In this document: in pieces, positions 1-8,517 of the stretch
Layout: every line of letters begins with the position of its first letter
Position numbering within the stretch: the stretch's first letter is position 1
Source of the DNA: Deltaproteobacteria bacterium
Lineage (GTDB): Bacteria; Desulfobacterota; Syntrophia; Syntrophales; Smithellaceae
Length of the DNA: 64,000 nt
Assembly: GCA_022710585.1 (NCBI GenBank)
Contig: JAKLGV010000016.1
Span: 1-64,000, forward strand
Direction: 5' to 3'
The notes under the pieces: model-generated
What the model saw: only the letters and a program-made list of their open reading frames with translations
Database searches by the model: none
Told to the model about the DNA's origin: nothing
Position numbers and translations under genes: made by a program

Positions 1-25
1 ATTCTTCCTTCGACTTGGGACTCAT
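1..25 (-). CDS. 5' end of a gene cut by the window edge
   Basis: On the minus strand an ATG at 23-25 opens a frame reading M-S-P-K-S-K-E-E before the window ends. A GGAGG ribosome-binding site lies at about 33-37, a good distance upstream, which is the main support. Eight residues are too few to assign a family. Basic MSPKSKEE-type N-termini occur in TetR regulators, but this is only a guess. The gene is divergent from the enoyl-CoA hydratase unit. Confidence 0.5.
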
Positions 26-143
26 AATTTAACCTCCGTTTCCGAATCTTTCTCGGTAACATCGGTTTATGAGTCAACGTATCCTTTTTATTCATCCCTT
101 CGGTAACATTTTATTTGAGGCAATTCGTCCGGCCAAAATCCCC

Positions 144-172
144 TTGACACGCAACATCCTGTCTCTTATACT
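144..172 (+). promoter_or_regulatory. Sigma-70 type promoter for the enoyl-CoA hydratase gene
   Basis: A perfect TTGACA (144-149) and a near-perfect TATACT (167-172) are separated by 17 bases. Transcription would start near 180, leaving a leader of about 245 nt before the ATG at 426. Confidence 0.7.
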
Positions 173-425
173 CGAGCCCGCTGTAATCAAAATCAATGAC
201 ATAAAGAAAATCGCTTTTCGCTGATCAGACGCCTTGAACCACGGAATCGCCCAAGTCTGCATCCGGACAAGCGTTGCAAAGATCAGAGAAAATTTTGATT
301 TTCTGGCGTTCGAGCTTCAGATCATCAGCGGCTCGTTCAAAATGATCGGAAGATAATTGATTACCGGTTTCCCCGGCTTTACGGCCTGGCGGAACCAACC
401 AATACTATTAAGAAGGAGGACTATC
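173..425 (+). other. Long untranslated leader / gene-free stretch
   Basis: About 250 bases between the promoter and the enoyl-CoA hydratase start. No riboswitch consensus and no plus-strand gene was recognised. The minus strand carries a short open frame with coding-like composition at about 225-350 that ends in TGA, but it has no start or recognisable family, so it is not called as a gene. Confidence 0.4.
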
Positions 426-1193
426 ATGGGTGAGGCAGTAACAAAAGAAATAAGAGAAAGAGTGGCTATATTATCGATTGACAAGCCAAAAATGAACCAG
501 CTGAGCGGCGAAGTTTTCGAAGCCATGCGGAAACAACTCGATGCCGTTGAAGCCGACAAAGAAATCCGTTGCGTCATCATCACGGGGACTGGCGAAAAAG
601 CTTTCAGCGCGGGCGCCGATCTGGCGAGCGGATTTGGTGATTTCAGCCCCGTTGACTTCCTGAAACGCGGTCAGGATGTCTGGAACAAAGTCGAGTATTT
701 CCCGAAACCGGTCATTGCGGCGATCAATGGACACGCCCTGGGCGGCGGGTGCGAACTGGCCATGGCCTGCCATATCCGCTTTATGAAAAAAGGCGCGCGC
801 ATAGGCTTGACCGAAACGAACCTGGGCATCATGCCGGGATACGGCGGAAGCCTGCGGCTGCCGCGACTTGTCGGCAAAGCCAAAGCCCTGGAAATGATAT
901 ATCTCGGCAAGCAGTGTGAGGCGGATGAGGCGCTTGCTATCGGCCTGGTCGACCACATCACCGAGGGAAATGTCGTGGACGACGCACTCGAACTGGCGAA
1001 CAAGATTGCCAAGAGAGCACCCCTCTCCGTCGCGGCCATCACAAAGCTTTGCAACATCAGCCAGAACATTACCCCCGAACAGCACCTGAAGATTGAGCGT
1101 GAAGAACTAGGGAAGCTCTTCAACTCCAAGGACGCTCAGGAAGGCATAGGCGCTTTCTTCGAAAAGAGAGAAGCGAACTTTAAGGGCGAATAA
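426..1193 (+). CDS. Enoyl-CoA hydratase/isomerase (crotonase family)
   Basis: The 255-residue protein has the usual crotonase length. The ATG at 426 is chosen because AAGGAGGA ends a few bases upstream; a longer frame back to 357 has no such site. The acyl-CoA binding/oxyanion segment SAGADL is near residues 61-66, and GHALGGGCELAM (102-113) carries Glu110. Glu130 in TETNLGIMPGYGG corresponds to the second catalytic glutamate of crotonase, so hydratase chemistry is likely: water addition to a trans-2-enoyl-CoA in beta-oxidation or its reverse. Chain length and direction cannot be read from the sequence. It is monocistronic, between a strong promoter and a strong terminator. Confidence 0.92.
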   Translation: MGEAVTKEIRERVAILSIDKPKMNQLSGEVFEAMRKQLDAVEADKEIRCVIITGTGEKAFSAGADLASGFGDFSPVDFLKRGQDVWNKVEYFPKPVIAAINGHALGGGCELAMACHIRFMKKGARIGLTETNLGIMPGYGGSLRLPRLVGKAKALEMIYLGKQCEADEALAIGLVDHITEGNVVDDALELANKIAKRAPLSVAAITKLCNISQNITPEQHLKIEREELGKLFNSKDAQEGIGAFFEKREANFKGE

Positions 1194-1222
1194 AAAACAG
1201 CAGCTGATTGATAAAAATCTTG

Positions 1223-1261
1223 AGTCTCCGATTCCGGTGTTTCCGGGATCGGAGACTTTTT
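1223..1261 (+). terminator. Rho-independent terminator after enoyl-CoA hydratase
   Basis: AGTCTCCGATTCCGG pairs with CCGGGATCGGAGACT (one G-U) around a short loop and is followed by TTTTT. Confidence 0.9.
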
Positions 1262-1277
1262 GCTTAATCTTAATTCG

Positions 1278-1310
1278 TTGACATATATGATTGACTGTAT
1301 TAGTTATACT
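1278..1310 (+). promoter_or_regulatory. Possible promoter of the trehalose operon
   Basis: TTGACA at 1278-1283 and TATACT at 1305-1310 precede the first gene by about 20 bases, but the 21-base spacer is longer than the usual 16-18. The -10 box may instead lie slightly upstream (TAGTTA, 17-base spacer). Confidence 0.35.
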
Positions 1311-1332
1311 GAAGACCGGGAGGAATCCTATC

Positions 1333-3123
1333 ATGAAGAACTCTCTGGAGCTTGGTTTAATTGGCAATTGTCAAATTGGTGCTCTGATCGATGAAAGAGG
1401 CGAAATTGTCTGGAACTGTCTGCCTCGTTTTGACGGAGACCCTGTCTTCTGTTCCCTTCTCAATGAACACCCCGATGGCGAAGGTCACGGTTATTGCGCT
1501 ATAGAATTGTTGGATCAGGTATCGGCGCAGCAATCCTACCTGCCGAACACGGCCGTGCTGGTGACCCGTCTGACGGATCAGCATGGCGCCGCTGTTGAAA
1601 TAACGGATTTCGCGCCGCGTTTCCATCAGTATGGACGCATGTTCATGCCGATGATGCTGATTCGACGGATTCGACGCATCCATGGCAATCCCCGCATTCG
1701 TGTGCGTGTCCGTCCGTTGTGTGAGTACGGCAGCCAGCAATGCGCCATCACGCATGGCAGCCATCACATCCGTTATGTCGCGCCATCCTGGATTATGAGA
1801 CTGACAACGGACATATCCATTACGGCTGTCATCCAGGAGATTCCTTTTTTCCTGGAAACGTCAGCCACGCTTATCCTGAGCACAGACGAAACCATTCCGG
1901 ATCCGGTCGAGGAGCTTTCGCGCCGCTTTTTGAACGAAACCATTGCGCAATGGCATACCTGGGTTCGAGATCTATCCATTCCGTTTGAATGGCAGGAGGA
2001 AGTGATCCGCGCCGCCATTACCCTGAAGTTGAATACATTTCAGGACACGGGCGCCATCATTGCGGCGATGACGACATCGATCCCCGAGGCGCCGTACTCG
2101 GGACGCAACTGGGATTATCGCTACTGCTGGCTTCGCGACGCCTACTTTGTTGTGAATGCCTTAAACAGGCTCAGCACAACCAACACGATGGAACGCTATC
2201 TGCGCTACCTCGTCAATGTCGTGGCCGGAACGCCCGAAGGCCGCATTCAGCCGGTGTATGGCATTGACGGAAGGGCACGATTGAACGAATGCGAACTGGA
2301 AAGCCTGCCCGGATATCATGGAATGGGACCTGTGCGCGTCGGCAACCAGGCCTGCGAGCAGATTCAGCACGATGTTTACGGGTCAGCCATTCTGGCTGTG
2401 GCCCACATCTTTTTCGATCAGCGGCTTGCTCATAAGGGAGGCATCCCCCTCTTTACGCGACTGGAACCTTTGGGGGAAATGGCGGTCCAATATTATGATC
2501 AGCCGGATTCAGGGCCATGGGAAACAAGAAAAATTCTGCGCGTCCACACTTTTTCCAGCATTATGTGCTGGGCGGCTTGTGATCGTCTGTCCAAGATTGC
2601 CGTTCACCTCGGTCTTGCGGAACGCGCCCTGTACTGGCGAAATCACGCGGATCAAATCCGCGAAACGATATGCCGGCGCGCGTGGAGTGAAGAAAAGCAA
2701 TCCTTCACCGCCGCTTTTGATGGACAGACATTGGACGCGAGTCTTCTTCTTATCCACGACATCGGCTTTCTGGCCGCCGATGATCCGCGTTTTGCCCAAA
2801 CGGTCGCCGCCATTGAGCGGGAGCTTAAACAGGGCAGCTATATTTACCGCTACATCGAAACGGATGATTTCGGCGTTCCCGAAAATGCGTTTGTGGTCTG
2901 CACGTTCTGGTATATTTACGCTCTGGCCGCCCTGAATCGCGGCGATGAAGCCCGCCGCCTGTTTGAAAATCTTCTCGCGCACCGCAACCGGCATGGATTT
3001 CTTGCCGAGCATATTGATCCCCGCACTGGCGAGCCGTGGGGAAATTATGTTCAGACCTACAGCATGGTGGGATTAATCAATGCCGCTATCCGATTAAGCA
3101 AACGCTGGGACAGCGCGTTCTAA
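1333..3123 (+). CDS. Glycoside hydrolase family 15 protein (glucoamylase/trehalase type)
   Basis: This 596-residue protein starts at ATG 1333 behind GGGAGG. The N-terminal beta domain has the family signature (LGLIGNCQIGALIDERG, then WNCLPRFDG). The (alpha/alpha)6 barrel carries RNWDYRYCWLRDA, GYHGMGPVRVGN and PDSGPWE, whose Glu matches the GH15 general acid. The second catalytic Glu is in AEHIDPRTGEPWGN near the C-terminus. It is the first gene of an operon with otsA and otsB (15-base gap to otsA). In actinobacteria and some proteobacteria GH15 members of this form are trehalases, so trehalose turnover is the best guess; glucoamylase activity on maltodextrins is the alternative. No signal peptide is seen, so it is probably cytosolic. 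Confidence 0.85.
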   Translation: MKNSLELGLIGNCQIGALIDERGEIVWNCLPRFDGDPVFCSLLNEHPDGEGHGYCAIELLDQVSAQQSYLPNTAVLVTRLTDQHGAAVEITDFAPRFHQYGRMFMPMMLIRRIRRIHGNPRIRVRVRPLCEYGSQQCAITHGSHHIRYVAPSWIMRLTTDISITAVIQEIPFFLETSATLILSTDETIPDPVEELSRRFLNETIAQWHTWVRDLSIPFEWQEEVIRAAITLKLNTFQDTGAIIAAMTTSIPEAPYSGRNWDYRYCWLRDAYFVVNALNRLSTTNTMERYLRYLVNVVAGTPEGRIQPVYGIDGRARLNECELESLPGYHGMGPVRVGNQACEQIQHDVYGSAILAVAHIFFDQRLAHKGGIPLFTRLEPLGEMAVQYYDQPDSGPWETRKILRVHTFSSIMCWAACDRLSKIAVHLGLAERALYWRNHADQIRETICRRAWSEEKQSFTAAFDGQTLDASLLLIHDIGFLAADDPRFAQTVAAIERELKQGSYIYRYIETDDFGVPENAFVVCTFWYIYALAALNRGDEARRLFENLLAHRNRHGFLAEHIDPRTGEPWGNYVQTYSMVGLINAAIRLSKRWDSAF

Positions 3124-3137
3124 AGGAGGGAAAATAG

Positions 3138-5399
3138 ATGAGCCCTCAATCAACAAAACAAATCAAGTCTTTCCGATCTTTGCGGTTGACGTTGCGTTTT
3201 ATCATTCCACTGATCATCGCTATGACGCTGCTGGCTTACGCGCTGCTGCCTCTGGTGGATAGACTGACCCTGCATTGGTTTACGCGCGATCTTGACATCC
3301 GTTCGCAGCTGATTGCCAATACCATGCAGGAATCCCTCGGTGAGTTCCTGGAACAGGGAAATGCGGCCAGAATAAATTCTCTGATGAGGCGGGCCGTTCA
3401 GGATGACCGTCTCTTTGCGATGGGGTTCTGTGATGGGCAGGGTAAATTGCTTTACAAAACATCAAAATTTCCGGAGGATCTGACCTGCCCTTCTCCTAAC
3501 GCGCCCGCACCGGATAAACCTTCTGTTCTCGCATTGCCCAGCGGAATGGTTCACGTCGCTGTGAAACCGGTATTGATTGCCGGCGCGCTGTCAGGATATC
3601 TTTTTCTTATCCACGATATGAGCTTTGTTGAAAGTCGCAGCGCCGACACGCGCAAATACATCGTTTTTCTTTTTGTTGTACTTTTTCTTGTCATTGCTTT
3701 TATTACTGTACTGGTCGCTCATCTGAGCTGGCGCGGCTGGATGACAGGCGTCCGTTCCCTTTTACGCGGTGAAAGCCTGGTCAAACCTTTCGCGCGCGAG
3801 TCCAATTCCGAATTGCAGCCCTTGATGGGTGATTTGCGCGCCCTGTTGAGGACCATTGATGCTGAAAGAAAGTTCGCCGACGATGTCACCATTTCCTGGA
3901 ATCCGGATAAATTAAGGGAGCTCTTATACAAACAACTGGCGAGAGAGCAGATTCTTGTCGTTTCCAACCGCGAACCCTACATTCATATTCAGGGGCAGGA
4001 ACGCGTCGAAATTCAGCGTCCGGCCAGCGGTCTGGTGACAGCCGTCGAACCGGTTATGAAAGCCTGTTCGGGAACGTGGATTGCTCATGGCGGTGGCACG
4101 GCCGATCGTGAGGTTGTAGACAAGAATGATCACGTTCGCGTTCCCCCTGAGAATCCCAGATACACCCTCCGGCGCATATGGCTGTCCGAGGAAGAAGAAA
4201 AAGGCTACTATTACGGATTTGCCAATGAAGGCTTATGGCCGCTTTGTCATATCGCCCATGTCCGTCCTATTTTCCGGACCAGCGACTGGGAATATTATGA
4301 GGCCATAAACCAGCGTTTTGCTGATGCGGTTGTCAAAGAAGCTACCAAAGATGATCCGGTGGTATTGGTTCAGGACTATCACTTTGCCTTGCTTCCGGGC
4401 ATGCTGCGCAGAAAACTGCCTAAAGCGACTATTATAACATTCTGGCACATCCCCTGGCCCAATCCGGAATCCTTCGGGATCTGCCCCTGGCGGGAAGAAA
4501 TTCTCCAAGGAATGCTGGGCAGCACCATCCTGGGCTTCCATACGCCTTTTCACTGCAAAAACTTTCTGGAAACGGTGGACCGCTATCTGGAAACAAGGAT
4601 TGAACATGCTTCGTCAACCATCTTTCACGGCGGCAATCTGACCCTGGTGGAAGCTTATCCCATTTCCATCCAGTGGCCGTCTCCCTGGCAGGATACTCAA
4701 CCTTCCGTGGAAGCGTGCCGCTCTGAAATCTGTGAAGAATTAAAGATCGACAAGAACTGTTTGATTGGACTGGGCGTAGATCGCCTGGATTATACGAAGG
4801 GAATTCTCGAACGGTTAAGAGCCGTCGAAAATCTTTTTGAAAATCATCCGGAAATGGTCGGAAAATTTTCTTTTGTGCAGATTGCCGCTCCCTCGCGTTC
4901 GGTATTGGAAGAATATCAGGCGTTCGAAGCGTCGGTTCGGGCGCTGGCTGCACACATCAATCAGCGTTTCGCCGCCGGCGCGTACCAACCGGTTTATCTG
5001 AAAATCGAACATCATGAACCGGAAGACGTCAACCGTTATTACCGAGCCGCCGATGTCTGTATGGTGACCAGTCTGCATGACGGAATGAATCTGGTTGCCA
5101 AGGAGTATATTGCCTCCCGCGATGATGAGAGAGGCGTCCTGGTTCTCAGCCAGTTCACTGGTGCGGCGCACGAATTGTATGAAGCGCTGATCGTTAACCC
5201 CTATCATATCGAACAGACGGCCGACGCCCTCTATCAGGCGCTCACCATGCCCGACTTTGAGCAGCGGGAACGGATGCGCAGTATGCGTTCTATGGTGCGC
5301 GATTTCAACGTTTATCGATGGGCTGGACGAATGCTGATTGACGCGGCCAAGATACGCCAGAGAGAAAAACTCGCTGCCAGAATTGGAATCCAGACATGA
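3138..5399 (+). CDS. otsA: Membrane-anchored trehalose-6-phosphate synthase (GT20)
   Basis: The 753-residue protein begins at ATG 3138 behind AAAGGAGGG. Residues about 272-745 are a complete GT20 domain: VVSNREP start, [25 protein letters not shown] with the Arg/Lys that bind UDP-glucose phosphates, and [10 protein letters not shown]. It should make trehalose-6-phosphate from UDP-glucose and glucose-6-phosphate. Unlike E. coli OtsA (about 470 residues), it has some 270 extra N-terminal residues: a membrane segment at about 21-40, about 130 presumably periplasmic residues, a second membrane segment at about 174-195 and a linker resembling the exit of a sensor protein. Its stop overlaps the otsB start (ATGA). 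Osmosensing through the extra domain is inference. Confidence 0.93.
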   Translation: MSPQSTKQIKSFRSLRLTLRFIIPLIIAMTLLAYALLPLVDRLTLHWFTRDLDIRSQLIANTMQESLGEFLEQGNAARINSLMRRAVQDDRLFAMGFCDGQGKLLYKTSKFPEDLTCPSPNAPAPDKPSVLALPSGMVHVAVKPVLIAGALSGYLFLIHDMSFVESRSADTRKYIVFLFVVLFLVIAFITVLVAHLSWRGWMTGVRSLLRGESLVKPFARESNSELQPLMGDLRALLRTIDAERKFADDVTISWNPDKLRELLYKQLAREQILVVSNREPYIHIQGQERVEIQRPASGLVTAVEPVMKACSGTWIAHGGGTADREVVDKNDHVRVPPENPRYTLRRIWLSEEEEKGYYYGFANEGLWPLCHIAHVRPIFRTSDWEYYEAINQRFADAVVKEATKDDPVVLVQDYHFALLPGMLRRKLPKATIITFWHIPWPNPESFGICPWREEILQGMLGSTILGFHTPFHCKNFLETVDRYLETRIEHASSTIFHGGNLTLVEAYPISIQWPSPWQDTQPSVEACRSEICEELKIDKNCLIGLGVDRLDYTKGILERLRAVENLFENHPEMVGKFSFVQIAAPSRSVLEEYQAFEASVRALAAHINQRFAAGAYQPVYLKIEHHEPEDVNRYYRAADVCMVTSLHDGMNLVAKEYIASRDDERGVLVLSQFTGAAHELYEALIVNPYHIEQTADALYQALTMPDFEQRERMRSMRSMVRDFNVYRWAGRMLIDAAKIRQREKLAARIGIQT

Positions 5400-6196
5400 G
5401 CATGAAGGAACGTTTGTCCTATCTTTTCGGGAATGCCGCTTTTCCCAAAATGAAAAATTTTGTCGATAAGAGCACCTTGTTTGCTTTTGATCTTGACGGG
5501 ACGCTGGCGCCCATAGTTTCTAATCCCTGCGCTATAGGAATTCCTGATTCAATTCGTCAGGAATTAAGCCTTCTCAACGAGCAGGCAAGCGTTGCCGTAA
5601 TTACAGGACGCTCCCGTTCGGATGCGTTGCATCATCTTGATATGGCTCCGCTGTACTTGATCGGCAATCATGGCGCCGAAGGGCTTCCCGGCTGGAAAGA
5701 TCGGGAACAGGTATTTTCCATCATTGCAGATCAATGGCAATCGCAGTTGGACAAACTTCTGCCCATCGATAACCGTGATGGCATCATGATAGAGAACAAA
5801 GGCGTCACCCTGTCGATTCACTATCGACACGTTTGCAATCACAAATCTGCTCATCAGATGATTCTTCAGGCCATTCGTGAGCTGAATCCTCAACCCAGAC
5901 GAGTGGGGGGGCAGTTTATCGAAAATCTTATTCCCGAAGGAGCGCCTGATAAAGGAATGGCTCTCAGAACCCTGATGAATCAATCAGGCTGTCCCAAAGG
6001 TTTTTTTGTCGGCGATGATGAAACGGATGAAGATGTATTTCGTCTAAGTGACGAAAATCTTTTTTCGGTGCGGGTAGGGAGAAAAATATCGACTCAGGCG
6101 CGGTTCTATCTGCGGGGACAGAATGAAATTAATCGCCTTCTGCGGGAAATCAACCTTGCCCTCGGGGCAAGAAGTCAAAGAAATTCCAGACAATAG
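5396..6196 (+). CDS. otsB: Trehalose-6-phosphate phosphatase
   Basis: A 266-residue HAD-superfamily protein. Motif I is FDLDGTLAPI (Asp32, Asp34), motif II is AVITGRSRSD, and the motif IV acidic cluster is VGDDETDEDVF near the C-terminus; NHGAEG is typical of OtsB. It removes phosphate from trehalose-6-phosphate to give trehalose. The ATG at 5396 overlaps the otsA stop; an in-frame ATG two codons later (5402) is an alternative start. It ends the operon; no clear hairpin terminator follows. Confidence 0.92.
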   Translation: MSMKERLSYLFGNAAFPKMKNFVDKSTLFAFDLDGTLAPIVSNPCAIGIPDSIRQELSLLNEQASVAVITGRSRSDALHHLDMAPLYLIGNHGAEGLPGWKDREQVFSIIADQWQSQLDKLLPIDNRDGIMIENKGVTLSIHYRHVCNHKSAHQMILQAIRELNPQPRRVGGQFIENLIPEGAPDKGMALRTLMNQSGCPKGFFVGDDETDEDVFRLSDENLFSVRVGRKISTQARFYLRGQNEINRLLREINLALGARSQRNSRQ

Positions 6197-6216
6197 AAAT
6201 CATTCCCGGATTCTTG

Positions 6217-6366
6217 ATGACTAAGGAGAAAATAACCGATGTTGGACATAAATCCAAAGCACTGAAAATGATGTGTGCTGACTCACGTGAAATCGATGCT
6301 TGCGTTGCACAGCGGCGCCCCACAGGAAAGGAAATGCACATTAAATGTGTAAAATGTAATATCTGA
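6217..6366 (+). CDS. Candidate small Cys-containing protein (49 aa)
   Basis: An open frame from ATG 6217 to TGA 6364-6366 follows otsB by 20 bases. The product is basic, with four cysteines including a terminal K-C-V-K-C-N-I, which could be a small metal site. There is no convincing ribosome-binding site before 6217; the AAGGAG at 6223-6228 lies inside the frame and would better serve an 8-codon frame at 6240. The 3' end overlaps the convergent transporter gene by about 26 bases. No family recognised. It may be chance. Confidence 0.3.
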   Translation: MTKEKITDVGHKSKALKMMCADSREIDACVAQRRPTGKEMHIKCVKCNI

Positions 6367-7711
6367 CCCACACATAGACCGTGCAGATCAGCACGGATTC
6401 AATCATCAGCGGCATGCCATAGAGCATGAATTTCTTAAAGGAAATCGGGCTGCCCATTTTCTCCGACATCCCCACAACAATCACATTGGCTGAAGCGCCG
6501 ATTGCCGTGCCGTTGCCGCCCAGGCAGGCGCCCAGTGCCAGCGACCACCAGATGGGCATCAGATCGGGATGATGAAGCAGTTGTGTGCCCGTTAATCCCG
6601 GCCAGAGCTGTTTGGCCATGTCAATGATCAGGGGATTCATCGTGGCCACATACGGAATATTGTCGATGAAAGCCGAAGCAAACGCGGAAAACCACATCAC
6701 CACCATCGATGTGCCGAAAAGATTGCCCTGTGTGATATTTAATACTCCTTGCGACATCCATGAGATGAGTCCAACTTTTACCACGCCGCCAATGATGATG
6801 AAGAGCCCGATAAAAAAGAAAATTGTTGCCCATTCAGCTTCGGCAAGAACGTGATGGGGATCCTTGATTCCGGAAACCAGCAGCAGAAGTCCCGCGCCGA
6901 ACAGCGCGATGGTGGCGGGATGGAGATGGAGCATGCCATGCAGAACAAATCCCGTAATTGTAATGACCAGCACAATTAGTGATTTTTTCAGCAGCGCAGG
7001 ATCCTTGAGAGCATCCCTTTCATTCATGGCCATCACGCGTTCTTTGAGCTCCTCACGGACGGTCAGATGCCTGCCGAAAATAAATTTGATGCTGATGATA
7101 TAGGCAATAAGCACCAAAATAACAACCGGAGTGAGATTATAAATAAAGGCCATGAAATCAAGATGAGCTTTGGAGGCGATCATGATGTTCGGCGGATCGC
7201 CGATCAGTGTAGCCGTACCGCCGATGTTGGACGCCAGCGCTTCTGTAATCAGATAAGGCACGACATCCAGCTCCAGCGCCTGACAGATGAGCAGCGTCAC
7301 CGGGGCAATCAGCAAGACGGTGGTGACATTATCAAGAAAGGCTGAAAGCAGGGCTGTGACCAGTGAAAAGATAACCATAATCTTGAAAGGTTCACCCTTT
7401 GCTACCTTGGCGCTCTTAATGGCAATGTATTCAAAAACTCCCGTGGGCTTCATAATGTTGATAATCACCATCATGCTGATGAGCAGAAAGACGACATTCC
7501 AGTCCACCCCCAGTTCCAGGGAATGAAAAGCTTCTTCCTGCGCGAGAATGCCCACGGCAATCATGACAGCGGCGCCGCAAATCGCCACAATGGTTTTATG
7601 AATTTTTTCGGAGACAATGAGAGCGTAAGCGCCGAGGAAAAGGATTGTCGCTGTCCAGAATTGCCATCCCATCACGATCTGCCCGGATGTGTGAGCGATA
7701 TCAGATGTCAT
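6341..7711 (-). CDS. ArsB/NhaD-type ion transporter (SLC13/IT superfamily)
   Basis: A 456-residue integral membrane protein with about 11-12 hydrophobic segments. The duplicated family signatures are visible: FLDNVTTVLLIAPVT with SNIGGTATLIGDPPNI in the first half, and FIDNIPYVATMNPL with CLGGNGTAIGASANVI in the second. These fit the Na+/H+ antiporter NhaD and ArsB group of the ion-transporter superfamily. The actual ion (Na+/H+, arsenite, or an organic or inorganic anion) cannot be decided. The ATG overlaps the TGA of the CBS-domain gene, so the two are cotranscribed from the promoter at 8297-8325; the CBS protein may regulate it. Confidence 0.85.
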   Translation of the reverse strand: MTSDIAHTSGQIVMGWQFWTATILFLGAYALIVSEKIHKTIVAICGAAVMIAVGILAQEEAFHSLELGVDWNVVFLLISMMVIINIMKPTGVFEYIAIKSAKVAKGEPFKIMVIFSLVTALLSAFLDNVTTVLLIAPVTLLICQALELDVVPYLITEALASNIGGTATLIGDPPNIMIASKAHLDFMAFIYNLTPVVILVLIAYIISIKFIFGRHLTVREELKERVMAMNERDALKDPALLKKSLIVLVITITGFVLHGMLHLHPATIALFGAGLLLLVSGIKDPHHVLAEAEWATIFFFIGLFIIIGGVVKVGLISWMSQGVLNITQGNLFGTSMVVMWFSAFASAFIDNIPYVATMNPLIIDMAKQLWPGLTGTQLLHHPDLMPIWWSLALGACLGGNGTAIGASANVIVVGMSEKMGSPISFKKFMLYGMPLMIESVLICTVYVWVRYYILHI

Positions 7712-8199
7712 GCTTGAGCACCCTTTTCTTTATCCAGCATGACTTCTGTGATCACGTGAAATATATCCTTTTCGTAAATGATCCCGGAAATTTTGCCGTG
7801 ATCATCCAGCACCGGCAACTGATGGACATTTCTTTTAATCATCAGGTTGACGCATTCCATCAAAGAATCATTCTCACGCACCGTCGCCACATCTTTCGTC
7901 ATAAAAGCCCCGATTGTTTTGTGTCCGGCTTGTCTGGCTAGCGATTCGGCCATCCCGTCCCAGGTAAAATTTCCCAGATTGGTTTCCGCCATGGACAGGT
8001 AGAAAGGGTGAACGGCCCTGAGAATATCATGAGCCGACAGAATGCCGATGATGGCGCCCTGCTGATCAACAACAGGCAGGACATCGCTTCTCTCGATTCT
8101 CTCGCCACCGTTCGTCTTTAAAAAATTAACAGCCTCCCGAATTGTATTGTCCGTTTTCAAGCATGTTTTAACCGCGACCATCAGATCTTTTGTTTTCAT
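7708..8199 (-). CDS. Tandem CBS-domain protein
   Basis: A 163-residue soluble protein made of two CBS modules. The first has the pattern LPVVDQQGAIIGILSAHDIL and the second HQLPVLDDHGKISGIIYEKDI. CBS pairs bind adenosine ligands (AMP, ATP, SAM, c-di-AMP) and gate transporters or enzymes. The start at 8199 follows GGGGAG. The stop overlaps the start of the transporter gene, so control of that transporter is the simplest idea. No effector domain is attached. The ligand cannot be told from the sequence. Confidence 0.88.
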   Translation of the reverse strand: MKTKDLMVAVKTCLKTDNTIREAVNFLKTNGGERIERSDVLPVVDQQGAIIGILSAHDILRAVHPFYLSMAETNLGNFTWDGMAESLARQAGHKTIGAFMTKDVATVRENDSLMECVNLMIKRNVHQLPVLDDHGKISGIIYEKDIFHVITEVMLDKEKGAQA

Positions 8200-8296
8200 A
8201 GAATCTCCCCGCGCACGCTATTTAAGAGAACCCATCATGGACTGTTTCGATGAAAAAAACATTCGACATTTTCAGTAATATTTTTTTTGCGACACG

Positions 8297-8325
8297 AGTA
8301 TAGGAAAATTGTCAGGGGATGTCAA
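8297..8325 (-). promoter_or_regulatory. Sigma-70 type promoter of the CBS-transporter operon
   Basis: On the minus strand TTGACA (8325-8320) and TATACT (8302-8297) are separated by 17 bases. The leader to the CBS gene would be about 90 nt. Confidence 0.72.
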
Positions 8326-8376
8326 TGAATACCCATTTTCTCTATAAGTAATTGATTTACAAAAAATAATAACCGG

Positions 8377-8403
8377 TCAAGAATAAAACAAAATAATTCT
8401 TGA
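8377..8403. promoter_or_regulatory. Inverted repeat upstream of fdhE
   Basis: TCAAGAAT (8377-8384) and ATTCTTGA (8396-8403) form a perfect 8-bp inverted repeat with an 11-bp spacer, about 115 bases before fdhE, in the divergent region 8200-8517. It is a candidate operator or RNA hairpin. The rest of that AT-rich intergenic region shows nothing else identifiable. Confidence 0.35.
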
Positions 8404-8517
8404 AGATACCGGATAAAGTAGATATAGGTTCATCGCGTTCTTGTCCTAATGAAAACCGGCGTATTCAGCAGCATTCAGGATAGTAAATCGAAGTATTGGA
8501 TATAAGGAGCAAAAAAC

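Noticed and set aside
225..360. Minus-strand coding-like stretch ending in TGA in the leader of the enoyl-CoA hydratase
   Set aside because: No start codon with ribosome-binding site and no recognised family; may be a relic.
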